A program made the translations under genes and the position numbers. From assembly GCA_021791615.1 (NCBI GenBank), contig JAJYWG010000496.1, positions 1-17,233 of the forward strand: a DNA stretch of 17,233 nt. Reading direction: 5' to 3'. The notes below the pieces were generated by a model. The model was not told where the DNA came from and did no database searches. It saw nothing but the letters and a program-made list of their open reading frames with translations. Source of the stretch: Actinomycetes bacterium. GTDB taxonomy: Bacteria; Actinomycetota; Acidimicrobiia; Acidimicrobiales; RAAP-2. Of the stretch, positions 7,788-15,146 are shown piece after piece. The stretch's first letter is position 1. Each line of letters begins with the position of its first letter.

Positions 7788-9026
7788 CTAGTTTGCTGAT
7801 TTTTCTCGGAGGGACCTCACAAGAAAACCCTCCGGAGTCTCATCGACGGGAAAGCGGAAGGCAAGCGTCGGTCGTGCGATCGCCCTGACTACGTTGTTAT
7901 TCTCTCGTAGATCTCGTCTTGCCGGGTCTTGCTCGATATGGTTAAACAACCATCTTCCAGTATCGACGCATCGCTGAGCAATTCCGCGTTCCTCATATAC
8001 GATTCGACGACCTCTATGTACGATCTCATGTCGCAATATGCGAGCTTGTTCGAAGTCATTTTCAAGGTTTTCGGGAATAGTGGCTCCGCTTAATTTCTTC
8101 CATTGTCTGTAGCGACCAGGGTAGTCATTCTGACTGGCTGCTAGTTTCTGCTCGACGGTTGTCGAATCGAATCTCTTGGAGAGCTCGTTTCTGAGCACAT
8201 GCTCCACCAAAGCTTCTATGGCCGTGGTTGCACGACGTACCGCACCGCTGTAATCACCCCGCTCCATAAGGTTGCGAGCATCGAGTAAGTCATCTTCTCC
8301 GGGCACACCTACCCCAGGGTCTAGGGTCTCAAGTGCCTTTCCATCAATGAGCGTTAGCGGATAATGCTCCTGTCGCTCGTCTGGAGACTTGTCGGGCATT
8401 AACAGACTCGGATAGATCTGCGGTCTTGCTTCCAAGTCAGCATAATCGAACAGCACGACCGAGACGTGTCCCGTCGGCCCTCCGCGAACATGCCAGACCG
8501 GAATATCCCACGCACTCACTTCGTAAGCGAAGTAGTCATAAGTAGATAGTCGATATCTTCTGATCAGCTCATTCAGAACAGGTAGGTGTGCCTCGCATAA
8601 GGTTGCGAGATACTGACCAGCCAGACGGCGTTGAGGACCACCGCTCATGTCATGAGCCGCTCTGAGTATTCCCTCGTGCACTCTCACTTTGAAGTAGACA
8701 TTGGTTCGCTGACGGCGATATATAAATGGTAGCCCAAGGTTTTGGATGTCCTGCCGAGACTCGAAAGCGTCTGGATTATTTCCCTGATATCCACACAGAC
8801 GCCGAGAATCTTGAAAGGTCCCAACAAAGACCTCGGTCTCCCCCTCAGTCACAAGCAGTAGATGCACCGCCGGACCATAGGGGATTCGAATCATCGCCGT
8901 TTCCATCATGAGGAAAAATGGCAGTTCAACTACTAAGTGAACGGGTATAAGCGGCGAGTCCCAGTCGAGTTGATCGCCTACGTAGAAGGATTCCGGAATG
9001 TCCGTAGATATTCTGTCTTGGTTCAT
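7788..9026 (-). CDS. HEPN-domain protein, low GC
   Basis: A 412-residue protein. Residues from about 245 form a HEPN-like helical bundle: DLLDARNLMERGDYSGAVRR leads into an AIEALVEHVL helix, and the second conserved helix carries RHEIVH (Arg332-His337), the R-x4-H motif used by HEPN ribonucleases. The N-terminal ~230 residues are unrecognised and look like a beta-rich sensor or substrate-binding region. HEPN proteins are common RNA-cutting toxins and defence effectors; that role here is inferred. Start: ATG at 9026 with AGGAG 10 bases upstream. The gene lies 66 bases downstream of the XRE/ImmA gene on the same strand. Its base composition is much closer to 50% GC than any neighbour, a sign of separate recent acquisition. 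Confidence 0.7.
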   Translation of the reverse strand: MNQDRISTDIPESFYVGDQLDWDSPLIPVHLVVELPFFLMMETAMIRIPYGPAVHLLLVTEGETEVFVGTFQDSRRLCGYQGNNPDAFESRQDIQNLGLPFIYRRQRTNVYFKVRVHEGILRAAHDMSGGPQRRLAGQYLATLCEAHLPVLNELIRRYRLSTYDYFAYEVSAWDIPVWHVRGGPTGHVSVVLFDYADLEARPQIYPSLLMPDKSPDERQEHYPLTLIDGKALETLDPGVGVPGEDDLLDARNLMERGDYSGAVRRATTAIEALVEHVLRNELSKRFDSTTVEQKLAASQNDYPGRYRQWKKLSGATIPENLENDFEQARILRHEIVHRGRRIVYEERGIAQRCVDTGRWLFNHIEQDPARRDLRENNNVVRAIARPTLAFRFPVDETPEGFLVRSLREKSAN

Positions 9027-9092
9027 CTCGAAATTGCTCCTACGCCCGGTGACCGATATACGGCCGGCGGGGCGACAGTGAGGGGCCCATCA

Positions 9093-10190
9093 TCAAGACC
9101 GTGAGGAAGTCCGAGTTGGCGGCGCCAGCGTTCCGAGGACAAGAGCCGGCAATCCGAGCACTTCGGCCGCTCGCCGGTATCCGAACATGCCCTCGCCAAA
9201 GCGATCCTCGATGAGTTTCGAGAATAGGGCCGGGACCTCGAGGTGGACCTTGACCGGCTCGTTCTTGCGCCACCCGCGGGCCGAGAGCTGCTTGAACAGC
9301 GACGTCTTACGCGCCGGATCGATAAGGCCAAGCTGGCTGCAGCGCATGATGAGGGCTTGGATCGACACGCCCCACGTGGCCTTCAGCTGTGCGAAGTCTC
9401 GAAGGGTGACGTCGGTGGTGACGAACTCCTCTGCGCGGCCACGAGGGACGAGGAAAGCCCCCGCGAACCGATTGGCTTCATCTTCGGGGTCGGGGACGAA
9501 TCGTCTCCGCGTGTGCAGCACCAGGTGGCCGAGTTCGTGGGCGAGGGTGAAGCGTTGTCGGTCTCCAGTTCCGCCTTCGAAGTAGCCGATGACCGCCGGA
9601 TCGGGTGCCCCGGGCCAGCAGGACGCACCGAAGTGGCCCACCGTCTCGAATTCGTCATCAGTCTCGGCGAAGGCAAGCGGAGCGACGACGATCCCTCCCC
9701 GCTCCAGGCTCCGGGTCACGTGGCGGACGGGACCGGAGACATCGAGGCTAAGGCTCTCCCGCGCCTGCATGGCCAGGGATTCGATGCTTTCCGCGGCGAT
9801 CTCCTCACCGGTCGCCAATGGCAGGCTAGGAGGGACGTACCGTCCGCGGTCTCGCACGAGTTGCCAAACCACCCGGTACGTCTCTGCAACCAGCTGCTCT
9901 GCCCGATGCACCTCGCTGCTGAGTGCGGTTGCCTTCCGGCGGAACCGCAGGGTCAGGGGCGGTAGGTCGGCAGGAACGGCTTCGAAGTAGGCGCGTGGGT
10001 AGCCGGTTGCATCCGCGACTTGATCCAAGAAGGCAGCAGTCGCCGTCCTGCGGCCCGACTCGATCTGGGAAATCTGAGCCTGGGTGACACCGAGGGATGC
10101 GGCGAGGTCGGACTGAGAGCTTCCGACGAGTAGGCGGACAGCGCGAATCCGCTCGCCGGCGTAGACGGGGGCCTCACTCTTGACTGGCAT
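9093..10190 (-). CDS. XRE-family regulator fused to ImmA/IrrE-type metallopeptidase
   Basis: A 365-residue protein. Residues 11-60 are an XRE/Cro helix-turn-helix (IRAVRLLVGSSQSDLAASLG then TQAQISQIESGRR). A zinc-peptidase domain follows with HELGH at 218-222 and a third-ligand candidate, Glu238, in EDEANRFAGAFLVP. In the ImmA/IrrE family this domain cleaves or controls repressors; fused forms often act as antitoxin-like or stress regulators. The frame is open 104 codons further upstream, but that part is the shadow of the neighbouring gene. The true start is the ATG at 10190, which overlaps the end of the 211-aa gene by 17 bases. The pairing resembles a toxin-antitoxin or signal-relief module. 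Confidence 0.85.
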   Translation of the reverse strand: MPVKSEAPVYAGERIRAVRLLVGSSQSDLAASLGVTQAQISQIESGRRTATAAFLDQVADATGYPRAYFEAVPADLPPLTLRFRRKATALSSEVHRAEQLVAETYRVVWQLVRDRGRYVPPSLPLATGEEIAAESIESLAMQARESLSLDVSGPVRHVTRSLERGGIVVAPLAFAETDDEFETVGHFGASCWPGAPDPAVIGYFEGGTGDRQRFTLAHELGHLVLHTRRRFVPDPEDEANRFAGAFLVPRGRAEEFVTTDVTLRDFAQLKATWGVSIQALIMRCSQLGLIDPARKTSLFKQLSARGWRKNEPVKVHLEVPALFSKLIEDRFGEGMFGYRRAAEVLGLPALVLGTLAPPTRTSSRS

Positions 10191-10809
10191 TCCCTTCACC
10201 GTCCTGCTCGTCCTCGTCGGCCTCGAACGGGAGGAAACCCTGTTCAAGGTCCTCGGTCGGGATGAACTCGAGGTTCTCCAAGGTGTCGACGCCTCTGGGT
10301 AGGACGAAGTCGATGTCGAGCTTGGCGTTGGCGCGCCACTTCCAGGTGCCGATCGGTCGCACCACCCGGATGGAGACTTCACCGGATTCAGGGTCGATCG
10401 ACCAGAGACCCAACAGTCGACTGCCCCGGATCCCGAGCAGGTTGTCGTGCACGTTGGTGTAATAGGCCTGCCGGGCCGGATTCGGACCAGGCGGCGGCAC
10501 ATCCTTACCTACTGGCCGCAAGAGACGGAGCTCCAGGACCTCGTTGCGGAGAAGGACCTGCAGGTTGGGCTTTGGCTTCGCGACCTCCCAGTTGCCTAGG
10601 TCACCCTCTGCACCGGCGGCAAGTAGGAGCCGTCGGCTGTGAGCGCGAGCGAGGTGGTGGGCCGCCGGCTGGTACTCGGAGCCCGTCATGTCGAAGTCGA
10701 TGAAGTGCTGTTGAGCTAGCTCCAAGGCTCGGTCGAGCGAGGAGTAGAGCCCCGTGACCAGTGGACTCATCACCTCAATCAAGACGTCTTTGTCCGTGGG
10801 ATCAGCCAT
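10174..10809 (-). CDS. Hypothetical protein paired with the XRE/ImmA gene
   Basis: A 211-residue soluble protein I do not recognise. The first ~65 residues look helical and amphipathic, the middle is beta-like (ARQAYYTNVHDNLLGIRGSR then LLGLWSIDP), and the last ~20 residues are strongly acidic (EADEDEQDGEGN). It is the first gene after a near-consensus promoter, and its 3' end overlaps the XRE/ImmA gene by 17 bases. Two-gene pairs with an XRE-metallopeptidase are often toxin-antitoxin-like, so this may be the regulated partner or toxin; that is inference from position only. The ATG at 10809 has no Shine-Dalgarno sequence, in line with a leaderless transcript. Confidence 0.75.
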   Translation of the reverse strand: MADPTDKDVLIEVMSPLVTGLYSSLDRALELAQQHFIDFDMTGSEYQPAAHHLARAHSRRLLLAAGAEGDLGNWEVAKPKPNLQVLLRNEVLELRLLRPVGKDVPPPGPNPARQAYYTNVHDNLLGIRGSRLLGLWSIDPESGEVSIRVVRPIGTWKWRANAKLDIDFVLPRGVDTLENLEFIPTEDLEQGFLPFEADEDEQDGEGNASQE

Positions 10810-10815
10810 TCTGTT

Positions 10816-10844
10816 ATTTTATAACGCCGATTTACACATGTCAA
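10816..10844 (-). promoter_or_regulatory. Near-consensus sigma-70 promoter, probably leaderless
   Basis: Read on the minus strand, TTGACA (10844-10839) is followed after exactly 17 bases by TAAAAT (10821-10816), five of six matches to TATAAT. The ATG of the 211-aa gene begins 7 bases after the -10 box, where transcription would normally start. There is no ribosome binding site between them. This is the clearest promoter in the window. Confidence 0.8.
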
Positions 10845-10969
10845 CGACCGCGCCCGATACCCTGGCTCAGTGTTCGCTCCAGGCCGCCCCGAGCCTGGAT
10901 AGCTCGAGGGGCGGGCGCACGCGGTGACGACTTGCCCTCCGCGTGGAGTGCACTCGCCCGCCGGGTCGT

Positions 10970-11092
10970 CTACAGCCGCCCCGTTGAAGCTCGAGCCGAT
11001 GGTCCGTCGTCGGTTGCCGATGATGCGTGTACCGGCGCAAGGGCGAGCTCAGCGAGCCGTTCCCGCAGCTCAGCGGGGTTTGAATAAGACAT
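10970..11092 (-). CDS. Possible 40-aa small protein
   Basis: A short frame starting MSYSNPAELRERLAELAL, with GGAG 6 bases before the ATG. Residues 5-18 would form a charged helix and the rest is low in complexity. It has a diverged, start-less copy at 7671-7724. It may be a real small gene, or the 5' remnant of a longer one broken by rearrangement. Function unknown. Confidence 0.3.
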   Translation of the reverse strand: MSYSNPAELRERLAELALAPVHASSATDDGPSARASTGRL

Positions 11093-11102
11093 CGTCTTCT
11101 CC
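11045..11102 (-). repeat. Short block repeated at 7671-7724
   Basis: This copy contains the ribosome site and first codons of the small frame at 11092. The other copy lies on the far side of the HEPN and XRE/ImmA segment in the same orientation, about 3.4 kb away. Identity is about 75% over the core, so it is not a fresh target-site duplication. Confidence 0.4.
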
Positions 11103-11113
11103 ACCCAAAGGCT

Positions 11114-11260
11114 TCACTCCAAGCCGCGACCTTCGAGCTGCGGCCATCTGTGGGCGATCACTGATTCTCGCGTTTCGCAATCAGCGAAAGTCGCGGTCAA
11201 GTAGAACCTGTTGCTCTCTCCCCGGTAGTTGTAACTGATCGGAATTCGTGGGTCAAGCAT
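11114..11260 (-). CDS. Possible 48-aa small or remnant protein
   Basis: A minus-strand frame from ATG 11260 encoding MLDPRIPISYNYRGESNRF and a further strand-like LTATFADCETRESVIAHRW. The composition looks protein-like, but there is no ribosome binding site. It lies just upstream of the 40-aa frame and could be the tail of a truncated gene. Low confidence. Confidence 0.25.
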   Translation of the reverse strand: MLDPRIPISYNYRGESNRFYLTATFADCETRESVIAHRWPQLEGRGLE

Positions 11261-11452
11261 CGGATCGGGTGCGAGCCCGGCCGACGGCGGAACAGCGGTG
11301 CTGCGGATGGATCGTTCACTGCGATGATCGTGCGGATGGGACAGGCGAGCTGCAGCCGTCAGCCGGACGTCATGCACCAGTGCAGCCGAGGTGGTCCCCG
11401 GTCACGTTCGTCGATGGGCCGAGTAGAGGTTGTGTTGCCGTCTGCTGGTTGC

Positions 11453-12010
11453 TCACAGCAGCTTCTGGAGGATGACGTTGGTGGCGGCCAGTTCGAATCC
11501 TTCGGGGTCGAAGTCCTTGCCGACCCACTCGAGGTACTCGGCGTGCTCCTCGTGGTCAGGGTCCGAGATCGCCCGGAGCAGCTCCGCGTATCCGTAGGAG
11601 CCACCACAGTCCTCAGGAGGACACGCTCGCTCGCCGTCCAGGCAGACGGCGAAGAGGAGCTCGGCGGGAACCGTGATGACTTCTTCCACCACCACCTGGT
11701 GCTGCCAGTCGTCACCGAAGTCGTACTCGTAACGGAACCGGCGTTGCTTCCCGATAGCCGCACGGACGGTGAACTTGTCCTCGTCCAACTCGCCCTCGGG
11801 GAAGTCGTCGAACTGCATCCCGTAGCGCTGCTTGCCGATAGTGAAGCCGTGGAGGTGGGTATCGGTCCACCCCATGGCCACCTGGAAGACGTCGTGCAGC
11901 GTGGCGAGGGAGATCCCCGACGGGATGAGCAGCCGTCTCCAGACCGGTGGAGCCACCTCCTCCAGGGTGATCCGCATCCGGAGCACCGTGGGGGCCTGAG
12001 ACCTCGCCAT
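11453..12010 (-). CDS. Plasmid pRiA4b ORF-3-like protein
   Basis: A 185-residue protein of the pRiA4b ORF-3 family, related to the passenger protein of IS1096. The diagnostic features are LRMRITLEEVAPPVWRRLLI at the N-terminus, LHDVFQVAMGW then HLHGFTIG, YEYDFGDDWQHQVVVE in the middle, and CPPEDCGGSYGYAELL with two cysteines near the C-terminus. Members are common in mobile and accessory DNA; their biochemical role is unproven. The length is normal for the family. It sits 70 bases downstream of the IstB gene in the same direction and may be a passenger of the same transposon history or an independent gene. Confidence 0.85.
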   Translation of the reverse strand: MARSQAPTVLRMRITLEEVAPPVWRRLLIPSGISLATLHDVFQVAMGWTDTHLHGFTIGKQRYGMQFDDFPEGELDEDKFTVRAAIGKQRRFRYEYDFGDDWQHQVVVEEVITVPAELLFAVCLDGERACPPEDCGGSYGYAELLRAISDPDHEEHAEYLEWVGKDFDPEGFELAATNVILQKLL

Positions 12011-12080
12011 GCCGGAAGATTACGTGAGCCACAGAGGACGGTCGCCACGACGAGGGCCAAGGCGGAGATCCGAACGGCGC

Positions 12081-12872
12081 TCATGCCTTGGACGCCTCGG
12101 CCAGGGCGGAGTGCTCCCGCATGCGCCACGAGGGCCCCTTGATGTTGAACACCACCGCCTTGTGCATCAGCCGGTCGAGGATGGCGCCGGCCACGACAGG
12201 GTCGCCGAACACGTCCCCCCAGGCAGGCAGACCCCTATTGGTCGTCACCAGGGTGGGATGGCCGTTCTCATAGCGGGCGTTGACCACGTGGAAGAACACC
12301 CCGGCACCCTCGGTGTCGATGGGAAGCAGTCCCACGTCGTCGACCACCAGGACCGAGGGTGCGGTGAAGGTCCGGAGCTTGGAGGCGAAGTTCCCCTCCC
12401 GTCTGGCCTGGACCAGGACCCGAACCATGGCGTCCGCGGTCGAGAAGTAGCCCCGGTAGCCGGCCTCGACCGCCCGGGTGGCGAGTGCGACCGCCAGGTG
12501 GGTCTTGCCGCACCCGGGCTGGCCCAAGAACACGATGGGCCGGTTCTCCTCGATGAAGCGCAACGTCGCCAGGTCCTCGACCAGCTTCTTGTCGATGGAC
12601 GGCTGGAAGTCGTAGTCGAACTCGGCGATGGTGCGCACGTAGGGGAACCGGGCATAGCGCAGCCGGGCGGCCAGGCGACGGTTGGTGGTGGCGGCCACCT
12701 GTTCGGCCATCACCGCGGCCAGGTACTCGACGTGGCTCCAGTTCTCGTCCTTGGCCCGGTCGGCGACCGTGGCGAAGCACTCGGTGGCCCGGCCCAGCTG
12801 GAGGTAGCCGAGGTCGTTCTTCAACTGTTCGTAGGGGGAGGACGAAGCGAGGGAGGAGGTGGTCATGGTCAC
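12081..12872 (-). CDS. istB: IstB-like ATPase of an IS21-family element
   Basis: A 263-residue DnaA/AAA+-type helper ATPase that assists the IstA transposase in IS21 transposition. Walker A is GQPGCGKT at 117-124, and Walker B is VLVVDD at 174-179 followed by VGLL. The end SWRMREHSALAEASKA is also typical. It appears full length. The GTG at 12872 overlaps the IstA stop (GTGA) and has GGGGAG 5 bases upstream; the ATG at 12866 is the alternative start. A longer open frame upstream is an out-of-frame reading of istA. Confidence 0.9.
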   Translation of the reverse strand: MTMTTSSLASSSPYEQLKNDLGYLQLGRATECFATVADRAKDENWSHVEYLAAVMAEQVAATTNRRLAARLRYARFPYVRTIAEFDYDFQPSIDKKLVEDLATLRFIEENRPIVFLGQPGCGKTHLAVALATRAVEAGYRGYFSTADAMVRVLVQARREGNFASKLRTFTAPSVLVVDDVGLLPIDTEGAGVFFHVVNARYENGHPTLVTTNRGLPAWGDVFGDPVVAGAILDRLMHKAVVFNIKGPSWRMREHSALAEASKA

Positions 12873-13711
12873 GCCATCTCCCCGACGGAGCCGTAGCGGG
12901 CGCAAAGATCGGGGGCGTCCACGTCGTAGTCGGCAAAGGGTCGGGCCGGACGGGGAACAAGGGGTCCATCGACCAGGCGAAGCGGCACCTTGGTGCGACC
13001 GAGGGCCGCCGCCTCTGCCGCCTGGCGGTGGGCCGGGTCCCACACGTCCTCGTGCGGGGCGGCCACCAGGTGGTGGGTGGCGACCGTCCTTGTGCCCCAG
13101 GTGATCTGGAGCACGCCCGAGTCCACCTCCACCTCCACCCGACAGCCGACCACCTGGCCGAGGCACTCGGGCGGGACCGAATAGCGCACGGCGTCCCACT
13201 CGATGAGGGGCAGGGCGACATGGACCCGGCGAGGCTCCCGATAGGCGGTGTCGAACCGGTGGGGCGGGAGCGGCCGGAGGAACGGGCGCTCGACATCCAG
13301 GCGGTCGACGGGCCTGTCCCCGGTGACCGAGTGCACCCGGCCGTTGACCCGCTTGGCCAACCACACGCCGGCGGTCTCGTTCAGCTCGGCGATGGACGAC
13401 GGCGGGCCGAGGACAGCCAGCTCCTCCAGGAACGACTCCTCCAGGCCCCGGAAGGGCCGTTCGATCTTTCCCTTGCGCTTGGCGTCCCCGGCCTGGCACG
13501 CCTTGATCTCGGTGCCGCAGTGAACGGCGAACTCCAGGGTCGGCGGATGGAGGGTGAACCGCCTCCCCTGCGAGGTCCCGATGGCCCCCATCCGGTCGGT
13601 CCGCGACCGGTGGGGCACCCCGCCGAGGTCCTCGAAGTGGCGGGTCAGGCCCTCGAAGGTGTGCTGGCGGTCGACCGAGGTGGTGAACCACCACGTCAGG
13701 AATCCAGGACT
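12869..13711 (-). pseudogene. istA: 5'-truncated IstA transposase (IS21 family)
   Basis: About 280 C-terminal residues of an IS21 transposase, which is normally around 500 or more. The remnant starts inside the DDE core (FLTWWFTTSVDRQHTFEGL), keeps a candidate second Asp in HRSRTDRMG and the catalytic Glu region AKRKGKIERPFRGLEES, then the C-terminal domain through SVGEMA. The helix-turn-helix and the first catalytic Asp are lost, so it cannot act alone. Upstream, the frame runs straight into the end of another gene remnant at about 13712, which marks a recombination or insertion junction. It overlaps istB by 4 bases, as in intact elements. Confidence 0.85.
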
Positions 13712-13713
13712 CC

Positions 13714-14106
13714 TTACATTGTGCGATCATCGCTGAGGGACCAACGCTGGCTTTTGATCGAGTAGACCAGCGTGAGTTCGGTCCCCGGGTAGGTGGTCCT
13801 GGTGGCGTTGAGCTCCCTGCAGAGTCCTTCGATCGCCCGGGTCCTCCGGGGTGACGACAGCGGTGCGATCGTGACGTGGAGTTCGGTGCCGATCACCTGT
13901 TGGTCGGCCGGTGATTTGAACGCTTCTCGGAGCAGGGTCCTCGCCTCGTCTTCTGCTCGGGAGTAGTGGGGTGCGAGCATGCGGGCCAGAGCACTCTCCG
14001 CGTTGTAGGTGGCCATGCGGACGGCGTCGAAGATGCGCTTGCGCTCGCCGGTGAGCCGCTTGGCCTCCGGCCGTACATCGGCGAGCCTCACCTTGGCCGG
14101 GATCGC
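13714..14106 (-). pseudogene. C-terminal remnant of a transposase-like protein
   Basis: About 130 residues reading AIPAKVRLADVRPEAKRLTG, then MATYNAESALARML, SSPRRTRAIEGLCRELNATR and YPGTELTLVYSIK, ending in DDRTM. I associate the IPAK / YNAE / SPR-RALxxLxxELNAT / PG pattern with the C-terminus of a family of large proteins annotated as putative transposases, so this is probably a 5'-truncated copy. The possible GTG start at 14091 has no ribosome site, and family-like sequence continues before it up to the end of the ArdC-like gene. The 3' end lies against the broken istA. Confidence 0.5.
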
Positions 14107-14107
14107 G

Positions 14108-15088
14108 CTACTCGGCGAGGAGCGCCCGTGCGCCCTTCAGGACGGCTGTGGCCGTCCTCTTGACCCGCTCGGCGTCACCGAGCGCCCAGGAGTCGATGTA
14201 ATTGAAGCTCGCTCCGCCGACCTCGTCCAGGCCCCAGTGCCGGGAGACGATGTAGGCCACAGACTCCGCCTCGACCTCCATGTCCGGCCGAGCATCGGCG
14301 AACCCGGAGTGGTACTCGGCCACCCGGTCGCCATGCCCGAGGGCAATGTGGGCAGCCTCGTGGGCGAGCGTGCGAGCCTGCTCCCGGCGGTTGCGGCTGT
14401 CCGAGATCACCACCTCGTTGGTGCCGAAGGAGGTGTAACCGCCGGTCCCCTCGGGGAGCTTCCGGTAGGAGACGGAGAATCCCAGGCCATCGATCCTCGA
14501 CTGCAAGTCCTCGACCATGCCGTCGGGGGCTGAGCCGTCGTCGAGGTCGCTCCTCGGGATCGCCGGCGGCTCAGGGAGCGGATCGCCCTCCGTCTGGGAT
14601 ACGTCGAAGACGGCCGCCGTCCGGAACCCGACCACCCGGGATGCAGAAGGATCGTCGGGGTTCTCGGCGTCCTCGAACTTCTTCACGATCGGGGCGAGGA
14701 TGAAGATGGCCGACTCGCCCTTCTTGACCGTCCGGCCATGCTGCTTCCATGTGTTGAACCCGGCGACGCGGGTGGCCTCGGGGCACTGCCACCGGATCAG
14801 CATGGCGTTGTTTAGCGAGTAGTTGTGGAACTTCGAGGCGTGCTCCAGGAAGTCTCGCCAGCCATCGGGGTTGGCCATGGTGTCCATGGCTCGCTCGATC
14901 TCGGCCTGCATCGCCTTGATGCGCTCGTCTCGGTCAAGCTCCTTCAGGGTCGGGGCCGATCCGTCCACACCGGCCACCGGCGCAATGTCGAGGTCCAGAT
15001 CCGATTCCGGGTTGGACTTGGTGGCGAACTGGCCGCCGACGGGGACTCCTGCTGGCTGGCGATGGCGGATGGCCGAGGTGGTGCTCAT
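14108..15088 (-). CDS. ArdC-like antirestriction protein with zinc-peptidase domain
   Basis: A 326-residue protein with three parts. First is a GGQFA leader, RQPAGVPVGGQFATKSNPES, at 10-29. Second is an ArdC-type ssDNA-binding domain (about 75-165) with FHNYSLNNAMLIRWQ, FNTWKQHGRTVKKGESAIF and ILAPIV. Third is a metallopeptidase domain with HEAAH at 243-247 and a downstream glutamate in EVEAESVAYIV (271-281). ArdC proteins protect incoming single-stranded plasmid DNA from host restriction. The frame is open 45 codons upstream, but I chose ATG 15088 because the adjacent gene with the same leader also begins MSTT. No clear ribosome site precedes it. It is last in its operon, 58 bases after the membrane hydrolase gene. 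Confidence 0.85.
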   Translation of the reverse strand: MSTTSAIRHRQPAGVPVGGQFATKSNPESDLDLDIAPVAGVDGSAPTLKELDRDERIKAMQAEIERAMDTMANPDGWRDFLEHASKFHNYSLNNAMLIRWQCPEATRVAGFNTWKQHGRTVKKGESAIFILAPIVKKFEDAENPDDPSASRVVGFRTAAVFDVSQTEGDPLPEPPAIPRSDLDDGSAPDGMVEDLQSRIDGLGFSVSYRKLPEGTGGYTSFGTNEVVISDSRNRREQARTLAHEAAHIALGHGDRVAEYHSGFADARPDMEVEAESVAYIVSRHWGLDEVGGASFNYIDSWALGDAERVKRTATAVLKGARALLAE

Positions 15089-15146
15089 GCCTGGGTAGAG
15101 AGCGGCGGCGGGACGAATTGCTGGACAATTGACCGGCCGGCCGGCC

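Larger units (their letters stand above)
10845..11452. other. Intergenic stretch with small or decayed frames
   Basis: A 608-base gap without a recognised gene. It holds two small minus-strand frames of doubtful status (below). There is also a hairpin at 11169-11195, with TTTCGC/GCGAAA around AATCA and CGCG pairs outside. Composition is mixed and may mark a junction between inserted segments. Confidence 0.5.

Noticed and set aside
12011..12080. Terminal inverted repeat of the IS21 element
   Set aside because: No matching partner end is present because the other side of the element is deleted, so an end cannot be defined.
12009..12896. 295-residue plus-strand frame opposite istB
   Set aside because: Antisense shadow of a well-supported IstB gene, with no ribosome site or family motif.
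12873..13730. N-terminal extension of the IstB frame to 549 residues
   Set aside because: This part overlaps istA in another frame, looks like shadow sequence, and IstB is complete without it.
15126..15146. GGCCGGCCGGCC palindromic run after the YdjM-like gene as a terminator
   Set aside because: Self-complementary only through a simple GGCC repeat, with no clear loop and no T-run, and the downstream ArdC-like gene is probably cotranscribed.
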